NCBI RefSeq assembly: GCF_032854445.1
Contig: NC_088295.1
Coordinates: forward strand, 66,323,249 to 66,387,248
DNA: 64,000 bases
DNA from: Liolophura sinensis
Lineage: Eukaryota; Mollusca; Polyplacophora; Chitonida; Chitonidae
Direction of reading: 5' to 3'
Part shown: positions 36,032-46,699 of the stretch, piece by piece
How the letters are laid out: each line of letters starts with the position of its first letter
How positions within the stretch are numbered: position 1 is the first letter of the stretch
Translations under genes and position numbers: made by a program
The notes under the pieces: generated by a model
Database searches by the model: none
Told to the model about the DNA's origin: nothing
What the model saw: only the letters and a program-made list of their open reading frames with translations

Positions 36032-37500
36032 AATTGCAACAGTATGTTTTTCCCCCCTTATTCCAACGAAGTTGTATACCAGTACGTGGCTTATATATCA
36101 GTTTGGTTCCTGTGCTGGAGATCCTGACAAAATCATCATGACAATCATTACAGATACCTGACCAAATTTATCGATATAAACCAACGTAGCTGGCGCGAAG
36201 TGGATTCGAAACCGTTACCCTGATGGGAAAGTGGTGGTGATCTCAACTGTAAACCGATACTAGAGAGGTAGAAATACCGAGAGTCAAGCACCAGGAAAAA
36301 ACAAGTGGCAAATGTGATGTCAATGCTATAATTAAATAGTATTTTGGGGCCAGTTCAATACTGTAGTGTTTCTATTTAGCAATATAATAGTACATTATTA
36401 ATATAGTCCAGTGGTTGTCCAGAGTGTCCGTATAATGGTTTGTCGAAGAGCGATTGATTCCATCTATCAAACATGACAAGTATATTAATGTATATAGGGA
36501 CTCTTAATGTGGGCTAGAAGCGGTCATCGGCCTATATTGAAGTGGGCCATAGCTGTACTGTTCGGAATAGGCTAAGATGTCTCAAACTGGCAGAAACCTC
36601 CGCTGTGCTCCAAATGCCCATGGGAGATGTAATCCTTCAGTGGAAAACGTGCCATTGTCTGCCTCAGAAACACTGAAGGGAAACTGGTGACACTTTGTTT
36701 TCATTTTTGACAAAGGTTTCTCAGAGACAAAGGAAACACTGTGGTTACGTATCATTTCGCAGGAAGTAATACTAATGGTGGTACAGAAGACATAATCTTA
36801 GGAAAAGTGTTTGAACTTTTGATGTGTTATCGCACGGACAAGTAGTTAATAGCTAGCGCGGAACATCTTTGTAGTATAAGAAAGGTTTACGTTTTACCTG
36901 ATCTTCAATGCATTTAGCTGAGGCCTGCCGGCGTACTTTTAGCATTTCATCTGTACGTTGAGGTATAACAGAAAACAATCTAATGAACAATAACCAAATA
37001 TAGACCGCTTCGGTGACCATCGTGTATTGACTGGGATGAGCTGCCCGACACTACACCATCGACAGGTTTGAGGATTGGTCTTGACAAATGGTAGTTTAAT
37101 TAGCACGGATCTCGTGTCGTTGTCAACAGCTGTCTAGTCCTAAGTGAGAATCTCTCAGCCGCTTTATCAACTTGATTAATCCGGTTCGAATGGCTATCAT
37201 TGGCTAACAAGGCTATTTAGCACGGACTTCGGGGCTTAGATTTCAAGCAAATGTCTCTTCGATTTCCCGCCTTCAGCGAGAGAGGTGACCTAAGAGTTCT
37301 GCTGGAGGGTACTGCAGGGACATATTTAAAACCTAAACCAGGCTTACTCGTTAATGATGTATGCCTTGCTTTGGTCGCCGCTGTTAGACATCATCGAAGA
37401 AAATTATGTATATTTTGGTAATAGTGCCAACGTCTAAGCAAAGTATGCATGATTTATATATTTATTTTTGTTTGTTATTCTTTCAAGAAATACTGATAAT
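36032..37500. other. Unassigned non-coding stretch
   Basis: No exon, RNA gene or repeat core was recognised. Slightly higher GC at 37,000-37,330 without a clear frame. Confidence 0.35.
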
Positions 37501-37628
37501 TTCCGCGGATGCTTGTGGGTTTCCCCCGGGTTCTTAACGGTTTTCTTCCCACCGTAGTGCTGGCCGCCGTCGTATTAGTGAAATATTCTTGAATGCGGCG
37601 TAAAACACCATTCAAATAAATAAAATAA
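37501..37628 (+). repeat. Mollusc SINE, 3' half with AAAT tail
   Basis: Runs from 'cgcggatgcttgtgggtttc' through 'ccgtagtgctggccgccgtc' and 'gtgaaatattcttgaatgcg' to a tail of aaataa repeats. The head is missing. Confidence 0.88.
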
Positions 37629-37709
37629 ATCATGCTGATATTTTTGTCCATCATTCAATGGCCGGCAATTTTATGGATGGAAAAAATTGGAGTGCCCAGG
37701 TAAACCGCT

Positions 37710-37771
37710 ACTAACTTTGCCACATATCACATACACGTACACTAACTTTGCCACATATCACATACACGTAC
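37710..37771 (+). repeat. Perfect 31-bp tandem duplication
   Basis: Two identical 31-bp units (starting actaactttgccacatatca) lie head to tail. A short CA microsatellite follows at 37,872-37,889. Perfect identity indicates a recent event. Confidence 0.96.
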
Positions 37772-38348
37772 ACGTTCACGTACAAGCGCTTATTATCACC
37801 TATGACTCGAAAACAATGAAAAAAGTTCACTCTTTACCCCACACGTCGCGCAATTGACAATATATGCAAATGCACACACACACACACACCTGTAACAAAA
37901 GCTTTCAATCATACAGGTAATGAATATACATTTTTCTCAAGTTATTTTTATTGAGATATCGCAAATTTTGCCAGTCTCTCTTCTGTCAGTTTTTACGGAA
38001 TAAAAGCTTAAATGTTTGTCAGTAGGCTAGTAATCCTTTCTCGTCTTAGCCAACTTCGGATTCTTGGAGCCGGGTTGAAGCAACTCACAACAAAACACAC
38101 AACTGTTTACAGTTGATAAAGGCTGTATTAAACACAATATTTGACATCTCTTCACTCGTTTTCTATCTACATGTATTACAAATCTGTAGTTCGATCTACA
38201 TAATAACAAATCTCTGTCTCAATCTAAAGACTCAACTGGACTCTACAATACAAAATTAGTTGGCCTTATATACACGAGGACAACTTGAATAGCGGCGTGG
38301 GAAGCAGGATACAGTGGCGGTCACTTTTAAGGAAGCCCCAGTTGTTTA

Positions 38349-38569
38349 TCATTTAGGCCTTTGATGTTGTGATGGAATGCCTGCAACTGTCAGTAGGCTA
38401 CCAGTTAGGACCCATAAAGTGATCACTATCTCCTGGTTCCCACACCAGCCTGTGTAGTGGATGTAACAGCCGATGATACCCGAATACTCATCCAAAAGCA
38501 CATCCACTGCAGAAACAATGTTACACAACTTGTAAGGATACAGTCTTAAAGCATATATACTCTGTGCAT
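38349..38569 (-). CDS. Putative last exon, single-pass membrane protein
   Basis: On the minus strand a good acceptor (ATTTCTTACAG) precedes 'atgcacagag'. The frame runs 73 codons to TGA at 38,349-38,351. It encodes a Cys-containing ectodomain-like part ending GCYIHYTGWCGNQEIV, then a hydrophobic membrane-like stretch (EIVITLWVLTGSLLTVAGI) and a short polar tail (PSQHQRPK). Exon border and protein motif are shared with the broken inverted copy at 24,202-24,440, where changes such as Ile/Val, Leu/Phe and Val/Leu keep the chemistry. That is the main reason to believe it is, or was, coding. The exon needs one carried base (phase 1), which the candidate exon at 41,901-42,108 would supply. The family is not recognised. 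Topology (extracellular N side, short cytoplasmic tail) is inferred. Confidence 0.5.
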
Positions 38570-38699
38570 CTGTAAGAAATACTTCATTATAAGCGTAGCA
38601 AAACTTATGTAAACATATAATATTAAGGCACGTCAATACGTAAATTATTCAAGTATATATCTTGTGCCATGCTGCATGTTGCAATAAATATAGTAAACC

Positions 38700-39940
38700 T
38701 GTACTTAGAAACCTAGAAATGCCGGAGAATAATATTTCAACAGCAAAAAGATATTATCCCAACGTGTAGTAAAATATTAAAAACAAAAGCAAAAAACAAA
38801 AAAAACAAAAGAAAAGAAAGAAAAAAACAAAGCAAAAGAACGATCAAAACACTTAACGCAAAAGACTGCAGCATAGAGAATAAAATCAGAGCAGTGACGA
38901 CAGTGTGATGTTTGGAAAATGGTCACACGTAAAACTGTATGTATTACCAGTGAAATTTTTCGTCTTGTCAATTTACCTCTGGCAGGGTTTTATTCTGACT
39001 GTTTACGTACATGCTTAAAAAGTATAAAATCACACGCCTCTTTGTAAAATTACTTTAAAACGTTAGCGGCAAATTATTAGACGTCACTGGTCTGAGATTA
39101 CCCAAAACTCTATTAACTTCACATTAAATATAAAATCACATTAATCCGAGACTGATAAAAACAAACCTTTCGCGTAAACAGATTCCACTCGAAATTAGAT
39201 GAAAGAATATACCCAGGAGGACGATGCTGGGACTATGTGATGACGTTTATTGGTTATGATTTGTCACTAACTCAGCTGGACGTTTGACCTAAAAGAGGCC
39301 TTAACCCAGTTATCGATCGGGTAGACAGGTATTTTGACCAGCAGGCGAGTGTGACGGGCGGTAATCATATTTTGCTGACCACGCATCCAGGATTATTGGA
39401 TAAACAAAATCTTTGCATCAAAATATTTGCACTTGCCAGCGCGTGGTTAATACGACCGTGTATCACACTGGTTGACAAAAGTAGCACGCTGCCATTAGTC
39501 TTAGGGAGATATTTAGGAGAATATCATGGGTGTGGTATCTCCTTCGTCTGAACTCCACTTGTTATTCCCACTGGATCGTCCTTAACGAAATTCTGCAATA
39601 CTCCCATATCATACTAAAGCACCTTTCTTTTATTTACCACCTTTAAATACTCCACACATCAATCCACACCATTCATTAACTTTCTCCACCGTTAAATCTG
39701 GTCGTCGCTATTAATCAGGGTCTTCTAAACCCAGTTAAAATAAAAACATCATTAAACTTGAATCAAGTAAATAATATAAACGAATACAAGAGAGTAAACC
39801 AGAGCGAGAAACCAACCGTGTGATAGTTGGTAAATTTTACAACGCCTAAAATAAAGACAATACATGTATAAAAGCTTATCCAGATTTCCAAAGAGTAACA
39901 CGGATATCACAGTCAACATCATACTAATGGTGTTTTCAGC
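38700..39940. other. Presumed intron or intergenic stretch
   Basis: If the 38.3- and 42-kb exons belong together this is intronic. It contains an A-rich low-complexity tract at about 38,770-38,840. A 66-codon plus-strand frame at 39,351-39,551 lies in locally GC-richer sequence but is not recognised. Confidence 0.3.
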
Positions 39941-39944
39941 AATC

Positions 39945-40020
39945 AGAATGAATGAATGAATGATTATGGCTTAACGCCACATCGGCAATATTTCAGCCAT
40001 ATCGTGGCGAGAACTAGGTG
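39945..40020 (-). repeat. SINE tail of another molluscan family
   Basis: A (gaat)n run followed by 'gattatggcttaacgccaca', 'tcggcaatatttcagccata' and 'tcgtggcga' matches the general pattern of a second widespread molluscan SINE 3' end. Only the tail is present. The assignment is from memory of the pattern, not a search. Confidence 0.55.
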
Positions 40021-40556
40021 AAAAAGTGAGACGGTTAAGGTTTTCGATATGATAATATGAACACCAAAAGTAAAAACAAAAAGTACAGACATGTTTAAAA
40101 TCGTATAAAAGAAAAATAAGAGTTAAAACTCGAAAACCAGGGTTATAGTACATGTATAAATATATATGTATATAACTGTTTATCTATAGATATTTATGAC
40201 AATTAAAATTTATATTTTATGATATAGGCCAATGGCCTTCAAATAATTTATGACAAGATCGCCAGCGATGCTATGAAATAAATCATATATAGAGGTGACC
40301 GTGTAGAACCTTTGCCGAACATGACAGCAATCAGATGGTTATTCAGTCTCAAAATTCAGTCTAATTACATGTAGCTACTCCTGGCCTGATTTGTTATAAG
40401 AAACCCCATGCGTATGCCTTGTACACCGTCTTAATGTAAAAATATCATTGTTTTCCACCGTCTAGAATGTGTCTCTGCAATATTTAACAAAAATCCATTG
40501 CGTGCTTTTTTAAGCCGATCGAGAGTACAATAGTCTGAGAAGAATGGTTAAATTAC

Positions 40557-40651
40557 CCACGGCGAGGAAGCCCCATTGACTAGTTCACACACCCCTTTCA
40601 GGAAACAGACGATGGCGATATCAGACGCCGTGATGCAGTCAGGTATAGCGT
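40557..40651 (-). CDS. Weak candidate exon, unknown protein
   Basis: On the minus strand the acceptor TCAAATCTCAG and the donor GTAATT bound 95 bp with an open, protein-like frame (ITASDIAIVCFLKGVCELVN near the middle). It lies between the two exons proposed at 41,901 and 38,569, but its end phase (0) does not fit the 38,569 exon (which needs phase 1), so it would have to belong to another transcript or be spurious. No second copy was seen. Confidence 0.2.
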
Positions 40652-40739
40652 CTGAGATTTGAGACACCACACGCACATGGGGCATATGGTCTTCTTTGCA
40701 TTGGTCTCTTTTCTTTGTTTTAACGTGATTGTATGTTAA

Positions 40740-41110
40740 ATGTGATGACAACACAGCATTTTGAATATTTCTAGACCAGTGACGTCTTATTAATTGCAGT
40801 TAACATCACTGCATTTTTTTTACCTAATTCCGCATAAGCCATGGTTCCAGGGGTCATATAAATTGCTATTATTCATGCATTTACATGAGCAGTTAGAAAC
40901 CCTATTTCACCGGTTATGTGTAACCATTTGCGAGCTACCACCCTGTCGTCGCTGCTCTGGTCTACGTATTTAGCCCAGCTTCAAATATTTTACTTTGTGA
41001 AGGCTATTCAAAATAGGAAACGGTCCCCGTGTCGGTTAATGCTGAGGTTAGAAAGGGTCCTAAATTTCTCTGATCGGTTGCACTACCTGTTTATGAGCAC
41101 ACAGTGAACA
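40740..41110. repeat. Diverged dispersed repeat, copy 2
   Basis: Partner of 680-1,090. Landmarks are 'cataagccatggttccaggg' at about 40,833, 'tatttcaccggttatgtgta' at about 40,900 and 'gtcgtcgctgctctggtcta' at about 40,945. Confidence 0.4.
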
Positions 41111-41347
41111 GAGCTCTTAGGTAAAACCCACGTCAAATCATCAAAACTGTAACATAGGACTACACTGCTCAAATGCATGGAGGGCAGCCCTTTGTAGAGA
41201 AAAACAGTAATGTTTTGTAAGTTTCGCTGGAACATCTTTGTCTAATAACGGTATGATGCAGCCCCAATTCGCCTGGATATAACTACAGTATGGGATCTAA
41301 CAATGGCATGTGGTTTATGTTCATTTATATACATATTTATGCCGTAG

Positions 41348-41395
41348 ACTTTGATTGTTGTTTATTACCATACTCAAGAAATATGTTCATAAATT
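41348..41395 (-). repeat. Degenerate SINE 3' end
   Basis: 'tttgattgttgtttattacc' followed by 'atactcaagaaatatgttca' is a decayed version of the SINE 3' terminus. Confidence 0.4.
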
Positions 41396-41721
41396 CATTA
41401 TTATTAGGGCTAAGCCCACAAGCATAATGTATGTTCGTGTATGTATGAAGGAGTGTAGTTTATGTCTTTGAACTAGGTGAGCATTAGTCATTCTCCCATT
41501 ATTCCGGTTCCTGGAATGATTTAATAGTCTGCCACTGGGGGGCGTGGAGTTTCCTGCCATACAGGCTTGGGCATCCTGGAACTGAAATTAATCACATCCA
41601 GGTATGCCCTCTGGTTCAAAGACTGGTGCTTGGTCACAGCCGGATGGTAGTTTTTACCAATTCAAAGCGTTCCAAGAAACTTTGACAGCTTTGCTTTCAC
41701 CCAGTGAATTACTGTCAAAGG

Positions 41722-41743
41722 CAAAAAAAAAAAAAAAAAAAAA
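41722..41743 (+). repeat. Poly(A) tract
   Basis: About 22 consecutive A residues. It may be the tail of a retroposed sequence or simple slippage. No recognisable element precedes it. Confidence 0.9.
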
Positions 41744-41900
41744 ACCCTAGCAACTGTTTACATGTAGATTATATATGCTATATATTTTGGTCTGGATGTA
41801 AATAAGTTACAGTGCTACCGGTAACAAATCTACAACACCACTGCAAAATCCTAGAAAGTTTGCGGTGAACAATTTGTAGAAATCGGGTGTCCCTCTTTAC

Positions 41901-42108
41901 CCCGAATGGGGTAACTTAAATTACGAGTATCCCACAGGGAGTCGTTTTGGCAGTCTTCTGCGCTAGAAGAAACGTGAACCGAGCATATCAAAGAATTACG
42001 TGTCTGGGGCGTTCCGTAAATCACGCGGTGACGAGAGTTATCGCATCCAAGGGTAAATGATTTCACATTTATCTCATTAATCAAGAACCACGTACCCCAT
42101 AAATCCGT
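41901..42108 (-). CDS. Putative exon, Cys-containing ectodomain
   Basis: A 208-bp open interval on the minus strand, bounded by an acceptor-like ...GACGTCAG and a donor-like GTAAAG. The encoded segment begins TDLWGTWFLINEINVKSF, contains three Cys residues (in TLGCDNSRHRV, SLICSVHV and AEDCQND) and ends SYPIR plus one base. That one-base overhang matches the phase needed by the exon at 38,349-38,569, which gives Asp across the junction. Codon use is balanced and the local GC is higher than the surroundings. The spacing of Cys and Trp is vaguely reminiscent of an extracellular domain, but I do not recognise a family. Upstream exons and a signal peptide were not found. Confidence 0.3.
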
Positions 42109-42109
42109 C

Positions 42110-43310
42110 TGACGTCTGTGGATCTGGTCCACAATGGTATTACACTGAGAGTCTGGTGTAAGTAACGGGCATAAGTAACTGCGAATAAATTCGTTTTGAC
42201 GAGTTTAATATTTCAACTGTTATCTGGAGGATTTCTCCAAATGATGACTTGACTATGATATAAAAGGCGTAATGATGACAGTCGCATAAAAGTCGAAATA
42301 TTGAGATCGCAGAAATTAATTTCTATTTATTTGCTTGTTTATTACACTCACTTTCTACCATCGTTTACCCCTGTGAAACTTAGTGGGACTACGAACGAAA
42401 GAAATAAGCTGTCATAACTGTTCACCTTGTGTCAGGTAACTTTCAATGTATGACATGATGTAAAAAAAATAAAAAATAAATATATTATCCACTCAGATTT
42501 TCTTAAACCAAAGATGTTCTTACGTTCCCGCCCCTAAATAAAGTTTTAAAACTCTATGACTGAATGCTATGAATCCGAATGTAGTCCATTTTATTCAGTG
42601 AACTGCGGGTACATGTAAGGATGATAAAATCAGATTACGATTATTTAGACATGAATCGCTGTACACGCTGCTTTGCCCGCATCACTAAATACCTAAGGTT
42701 TTACAGAAAATTTGTTGTGATTTATGCCAGCTAATTAGCTGTTTCCAGCACGTAGCTATGTTATCTTACACCGCCATGCTTGTTACTGGAGCATGATGGA
42801 CCTTTATCGCGGGTGAATATTTGTCAGCGTAGATCTACCCCCTGAATTCCTCTCACGAATGTGGAGCTATTTCCAGGTCACAGAGTAGACTCATCTTCAT
42901 TCCTTCGTTGTTACAAAACTCTTGGGTGTCACTTGCCTATCTTAAGTGAGCGCTGAACTGCTAGAGGGCGCTTATCTCCACGATGGATGGTGGGGTACCA
43001 CCTAAATGGTTAAGTTATTGCACACTTGTTATCCGTACTTTTACAGCTAATTACTGAAAGAAAGTCAAGAGCCAGAAAAAATCCATCGTCAACGTGAATA
43101 TATGATAAGAAATAAGTAGATACAAAAACTCGGTCAGTTGATTAACAAGCTAGTTTCGTTTTGTTTTGTAAACATTTACGCGTTGCCTCCAAAAGACCAA
43201 CGATTTTCTAAGACGACAAAATATCTATAAATCACTTCAGATTAAGCCCTGTGGGGCTTATTTAAAGCAGATATTTTCGGTACAGTGTAAACAGAAATAT
43301 CCATAACCAC
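42110..43310. other. Unassigned non-coding stretch
   Basis: No exon, RNA gene or repeat core was recognised. Confidence 0.35.
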
Positions 43311-43314
43311 TGTT

Positions 43315-43460
43315 GAGAATTTTTATTTATTTATTTGGAGGCCTTGGTCAATTACCTCAAAAATCTACTGACTTAAAACGACATCCGAAAAAGCCGGAGG
43401 TGGAATTGAACACGCGACCTTATCGATCATGTGCCCGCAAATTGCAGCGCCATTTTACAT
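43315..43460 (-). repeat. tRNA-derived SINE, minus strand
   Basis: Sense strand is minus: 'ggtcgcgtgttcaattccac' holds a B box GTTCAATTCC, followed by 'ctccggctttttcggatgtc' and ending in an (AAAT)n tail (plus-strand tttatttatttattt at about 43,320). The A-box side near 43,440 is degraded. Confidence 0.5.
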
Positions 43461-43617
43461 GCCTGCATATAGACGCCTCTTGCATGAACACAAGGCTGTT
43501 TATCTCTTTTTTGTATTAATTATTTTTGTATTTTTGTATTTTTTTTCAGTGTACACATTTTCACGTTTGAAAGGCATTTATGGACATTTATATGAGAGGC
43601 CAAAATAACATTTAATC

Positions 43618-43750
43618 GAGAATTATCGATAAATAAATTATCGATATCGCTAACTTCTTTATCGATATCGATAAATAGCCATATTTATGAATTCAATAAA
43701 TGAATTAGAGATATCGGCAAATATGGCTATTTATCAATATCGATAAATCA
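43618..43750. repeat. Left TATCGATA palindromic array
   Basis: Several TATCGATA/ATCGATAAAT motifs in AT-rich DNA. Within it are 29-bp arms 43,658-43,686 and 43,719-43,747, which are inverted repeats of each other with one mismatch and a 32-bp spacer, so the strand can form a long hairpin. It lies 77 bp upstream of the ATG of the coiled-coil ORF. Clusters of CGATA/TATCGATA are known binding motifs (DRE/BEAF type) in insects. Relevance here is speculative. Confidence 0.85.
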
Positions 43751-43826
43751 GGGACATCAGTCGCATGATAATAATAGCTCCCTTCTAACATCTCGAGAGA
43801 TTTTCGGGTTGTTTGAAGTAGTTCAA

Positions 43827-44171
43827 ATGGCGGGTGTTTCTGATGTGGACGATGTTTTGCGTGTCTTAAACAACACAATAACTCTAGCTGAAAGAACACT
43901 ACAACAAAATATTGGTAATTTGGATAACTTAAACAATAGATTGTCCCAGGATTTGGAAAACTTGACACGAATAAGCTCAGCGTTGTCAACAGACACTGTG
44001 AATTCACTGAACAGGGCACTCCGCGATCTTCAAGGCGAGGTACAGGCCCGTACACATTTACGATCTGCACCATTATTTTCAAAAGTAGGCATTACAGAAA
44101 GGGTCGGCGTGGAGAAATCAACAGGAGACACTATTTATCGATATCGCGAATTCATTTCTCGATATCAGTAA
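43827..44171 (+). CDS. Coiled-coil ORF, possible integrase-family N-terminus
   Basis: A 114-codon ORF starting at ATG 43,827 (an open frame continues 18 bp upstream without another ATG) and ending at TAA 44,169-44,171. It starts MAGVSDVDDVLRVLNN and continues as a heptad-like helix (residues about 8-75: TLAERTLQQNIGNL, LSQDLENLTRISSAL, LNRALRDLQGEV), then ARTHLRSAPLFSKVG. Helical N-terminus, 'EVQART' and a following 'SAP-x-F' turn recall the N-terminal part of a family of invertebrate and fish integrase-core proteins, where a GRPRF-type DNA-binding segment follows. Here nothing of that sort follows. The last roughly 14 residues are encoded by the right TATCGATA array, so the ORF appears truncated or is the first exon of a longer gene (possible donor near 44,083). 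Family assignment is a tentative inference. Confidence 0.5.
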   Translation: MAGVSDVDDVLRVLNNTITLAERTLQQNIGNLDNLNNRLSQDLENLTRISSALSTDTVNSLNRALRDLQGEVQARTHLRSAPLFSKVGITERVGVEKSTGDTIYRYREFISRYQ

Positions 44172-44285
44172 AGCGCTGCCATTTATCGATTTCGATAATT
44201 CATTTATTAATATCTATAAATAAATTAACGATATCAATAAATGAATTAGCCATAGCTAAATATTTATAGATATCGATATACACAT
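44132..44285. repeat. Right TATCGATA palindromic array
   Basis: Repeated 'atttatcgatatcgcgaatt', 'tttatcgatttcgataattc' and 'taacgatatcaataaatgaa' phrases, related in inverted sense to the left array. It overlaps the 3' end of the coiled-coil ORF and supplies its stop codon. Confidence 0.8.
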
Positions 44286-44539
44286 AATGTGCACTCATAG
44301 ACCCTATAACTAACATAGGGCATCTTACCAGCTCATGAAATTAAAAAGTACGTGTAGATTTATCCGTCAATTCGAACTCAGAATAGACATGTATTAGTGT
44401 CAGTTTAAACAGTGCCCCACCGTTTATCGTAAAGAGCTCTCATCTGTTTGTACTGCATGCAGTTACAGGAAGTTTCTATTCGTTTTTAGCCTGCTATCCT
44501 TGTTGCTGTTGTTATTGCTATTCCATTTACTAACATAAG

Positions 44540-44720
44540 TTAACGTGTGGACGGAAATATAACTGGACCACAGGCCATTTTCAAAAACTACAATAAATAC
44601 ATTGTCTTTATAACGACAGTAAAGTGGAATAATGTAAATATTCAATATAAAAAGTGCGGGTCTTTCTGGGCACGGGAGTTAATGTATGTGGAGAACGCTG
44701 AAAAGGATTTCCGGCCGAGC
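44540..44720 (+). repeat. Tandem-family unit fragment 1
   Basis: The block 'ggccattttcaaaaactac' ... 'tattcaatataaaaagtgcg' recurs at about 46,297-46,395 (gagccattttcaagaataat ... attcagtgtaaaaagtgacg) and about 47,534-47,632 (ggccaattttaagaacagtg ... ctcagtataaaaagtgggga). Confidence 0.5.
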
Positions 44721-44802
44721 AATCACATGAGATAATAACGGTTCAAGCAGTGTTTATCAAGCATGGTCTTCCTTGCAGAAACAGTTGGTTGGAGATTACT
44801 TG

Positions 44803-44922
44803 TCATCCGGCACGATGGGAAGGTAGCCCAGCGACCTGCGGATAGTCCTGGGTTTCCTAGTCCCATGCCCGGTTTCCTCCCACCATATTTACTGCTGGTC
44901 ATCGCATGAGTGAAATATTCTG
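44803..44922 (+). repeat. Diverged mollusc SINE, 3' half
   Basis: 'gcacgatgggaaggtagccc', 'gacctgcggatagtcctggg', 'tgcccggtttcctcccacca' and 'gcatgagtgaaatattctg'. An insertion separates 'ccaccat' from 'tgctgg', and the terminal part is lost. Confidence 0.8.
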
Positions 44923-45009
44923 CTCTTTAGAAACGACTGCGTACACATTTGCACTTCATCATTGATATGTGTATCAGTGGTATATAATCTGTGTACTTTT
45001 AACCATACT

Positions 45010-45420
45010 AGAAACAGTCGCTCTGCATAAAGTCAACATACGCATCAGTAAACTGGCTATAACATCTGCTTCTTGCCATTTTAAAATGACCGATTACAGC
45101 AACAGTTTCCATTTGACAAGATAAAAGGCTCTCTCCAAAGCTAACTGAACCCAATAGAGCCTTGCAAGTCGCAGTGGGGTTAGGGATGTGAATCCGCGGC
45201 GGAAATCATCGTCTGAGCTCCATGTTCAGCTTGTGGAGTTCATCACAGACTGTCAGCGGTTAAAGTCATGTCAGGGGAACGCTGGCGACACGACGACACC
45301 AACACACGTCGATTAGAGCCGCCACAAGTCATCCATCAAGCGTTAGGGAAGGCTCGGCAGATAAAGATCAGTTACAAAGTGATCGTTACCGTCACTAAGC
45401 TTTCTAGATCCTGCGATCGG
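45010..45420 (+). repeat. Tandem duplication alpha, copy 1
   Basis: Matches 48,180-48,530, about 3.14 kb downstream, in the same orientation. Exact shared stretches include 'ctgagctccatgttcagc', 'aggggaacgctggcgacac' and 'gacaccaacacacgtcgatt'. This is the least diverged of the large duplications in this region. Confidence 0.8.
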
Positions 45421-45659
45421 CCAGTAAGACGGACAGGAAGAAATAACAATGAGAATACCGCACTTTCACACGAGAAAAAGCTATCGTATGCAAGATGCCT
45501 TACATGTTGACATTTTGGAAATTTTTTTTGACACAAAATCAGATCAGTCAGTAAAATAATGAATTAATCAGTCAATCGATACCACGCTAAACGTGCACAA
45601 TACCCAATAGCTCCAGAAAAAAAACCCACTTATAACAAATTCCTCTAAAGAATCATATA

Positions 45660-46690
45660 TTTCGAGATCATAATTTATTCCCTCGGAGCACTTCATTCAA
45701 AAAACAACTGAATAAAACGCATTGTTTAAATATAAAAAGAATGGATATAGTTCCCAGTTAAACCTATTAGTTATTTTTTTAAAGAGCGCACTGATACCTT
45801 AAGCTCTTTTTCATAATTCATGTACGGATCAGGGTGAAGCACCGAACTACACACCCAGCACACAGTCAGCATTAATCATTGGAACCTCAGTGAGCACAGA
45901 CTCGTTCCAAAGTAAGAACAGTTAACCACAGACATTGGCAGCTTAATGATGATGTGCTTGTGATGTTTTTATACTCACGTGGAACATGCGCATGTGGCAA
46001 CCGGTCACGTTAGGCTGATATACACTATTCGCCAATAGAATGACCTAACATAACACAGGCACAACCGATGTCTTATTTCCGTTAAAGAAGAATGTAATGA
46101 TCATGTATCTAAACACCTTCCTTCCTTCCAGCAAGACCATTAATGTGTCCTATATGTTGGCTTAAAGGCAGGTAATCTATTTGTAATGGAAATCTGTTTT
46201 TATAGATCACACATAATAGATCTTCCACGGAACTCACGGAAAAGCATGACTTTTGGAAATTATTCTCGCTGATATTGAACAGCGCTAGAATAGGAGCCAT
46301 TTTCAAGAATAATAATAACTTCCACGACCAATATTTCCAAAAATAACGAGAGAAAACTGGACCCCTGTTAATAATATTCAGTGTAAAAAGTGACGGATAC
46401 AGACAGGATTGTGAAACAGTAGGTGAATGACCTCCTCAGTACACACGGCTGCACTGTGTTTACAGCAGACTGGGATTTACGACTGAGAAATCGCATCGGA
46501 TAGCCATAACTATAGAAGTATGTCCCTTTCACTACCTTTGGGTAGGATAACTGCAAATCTTAAAGTCAAAGGCATGTAAATGTTGACAGAACACATTATA
46601 TAAAGGGATAATTTTTCTAAACATTTAGAAGTATGGGTGTCTATCAAGATTAAAGACAATTCTCAGCGGCTGATGTGTTACTTCAAAGTG
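45660..46690 (+). repeat. Tandem-family unit 2 (about 1.1 kb)
   Basis: Related to 46,700-47,950. Landmarks are 'cctcggagcacttcattcaa/cctcagagcacctaaatgaa', 'attttcaagaat', 'aacgagag', 'aaaaagtg', 'ggtgaatgac' and 'tgttgacagaaca'. The part at 45,850-46,010 (cattggaacctcag, aatgatgatgtgcttgtgat) also matches 49,590-49,750. Confidence 0.6.
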
Positions 46691-46699
46691 GGATGTATT

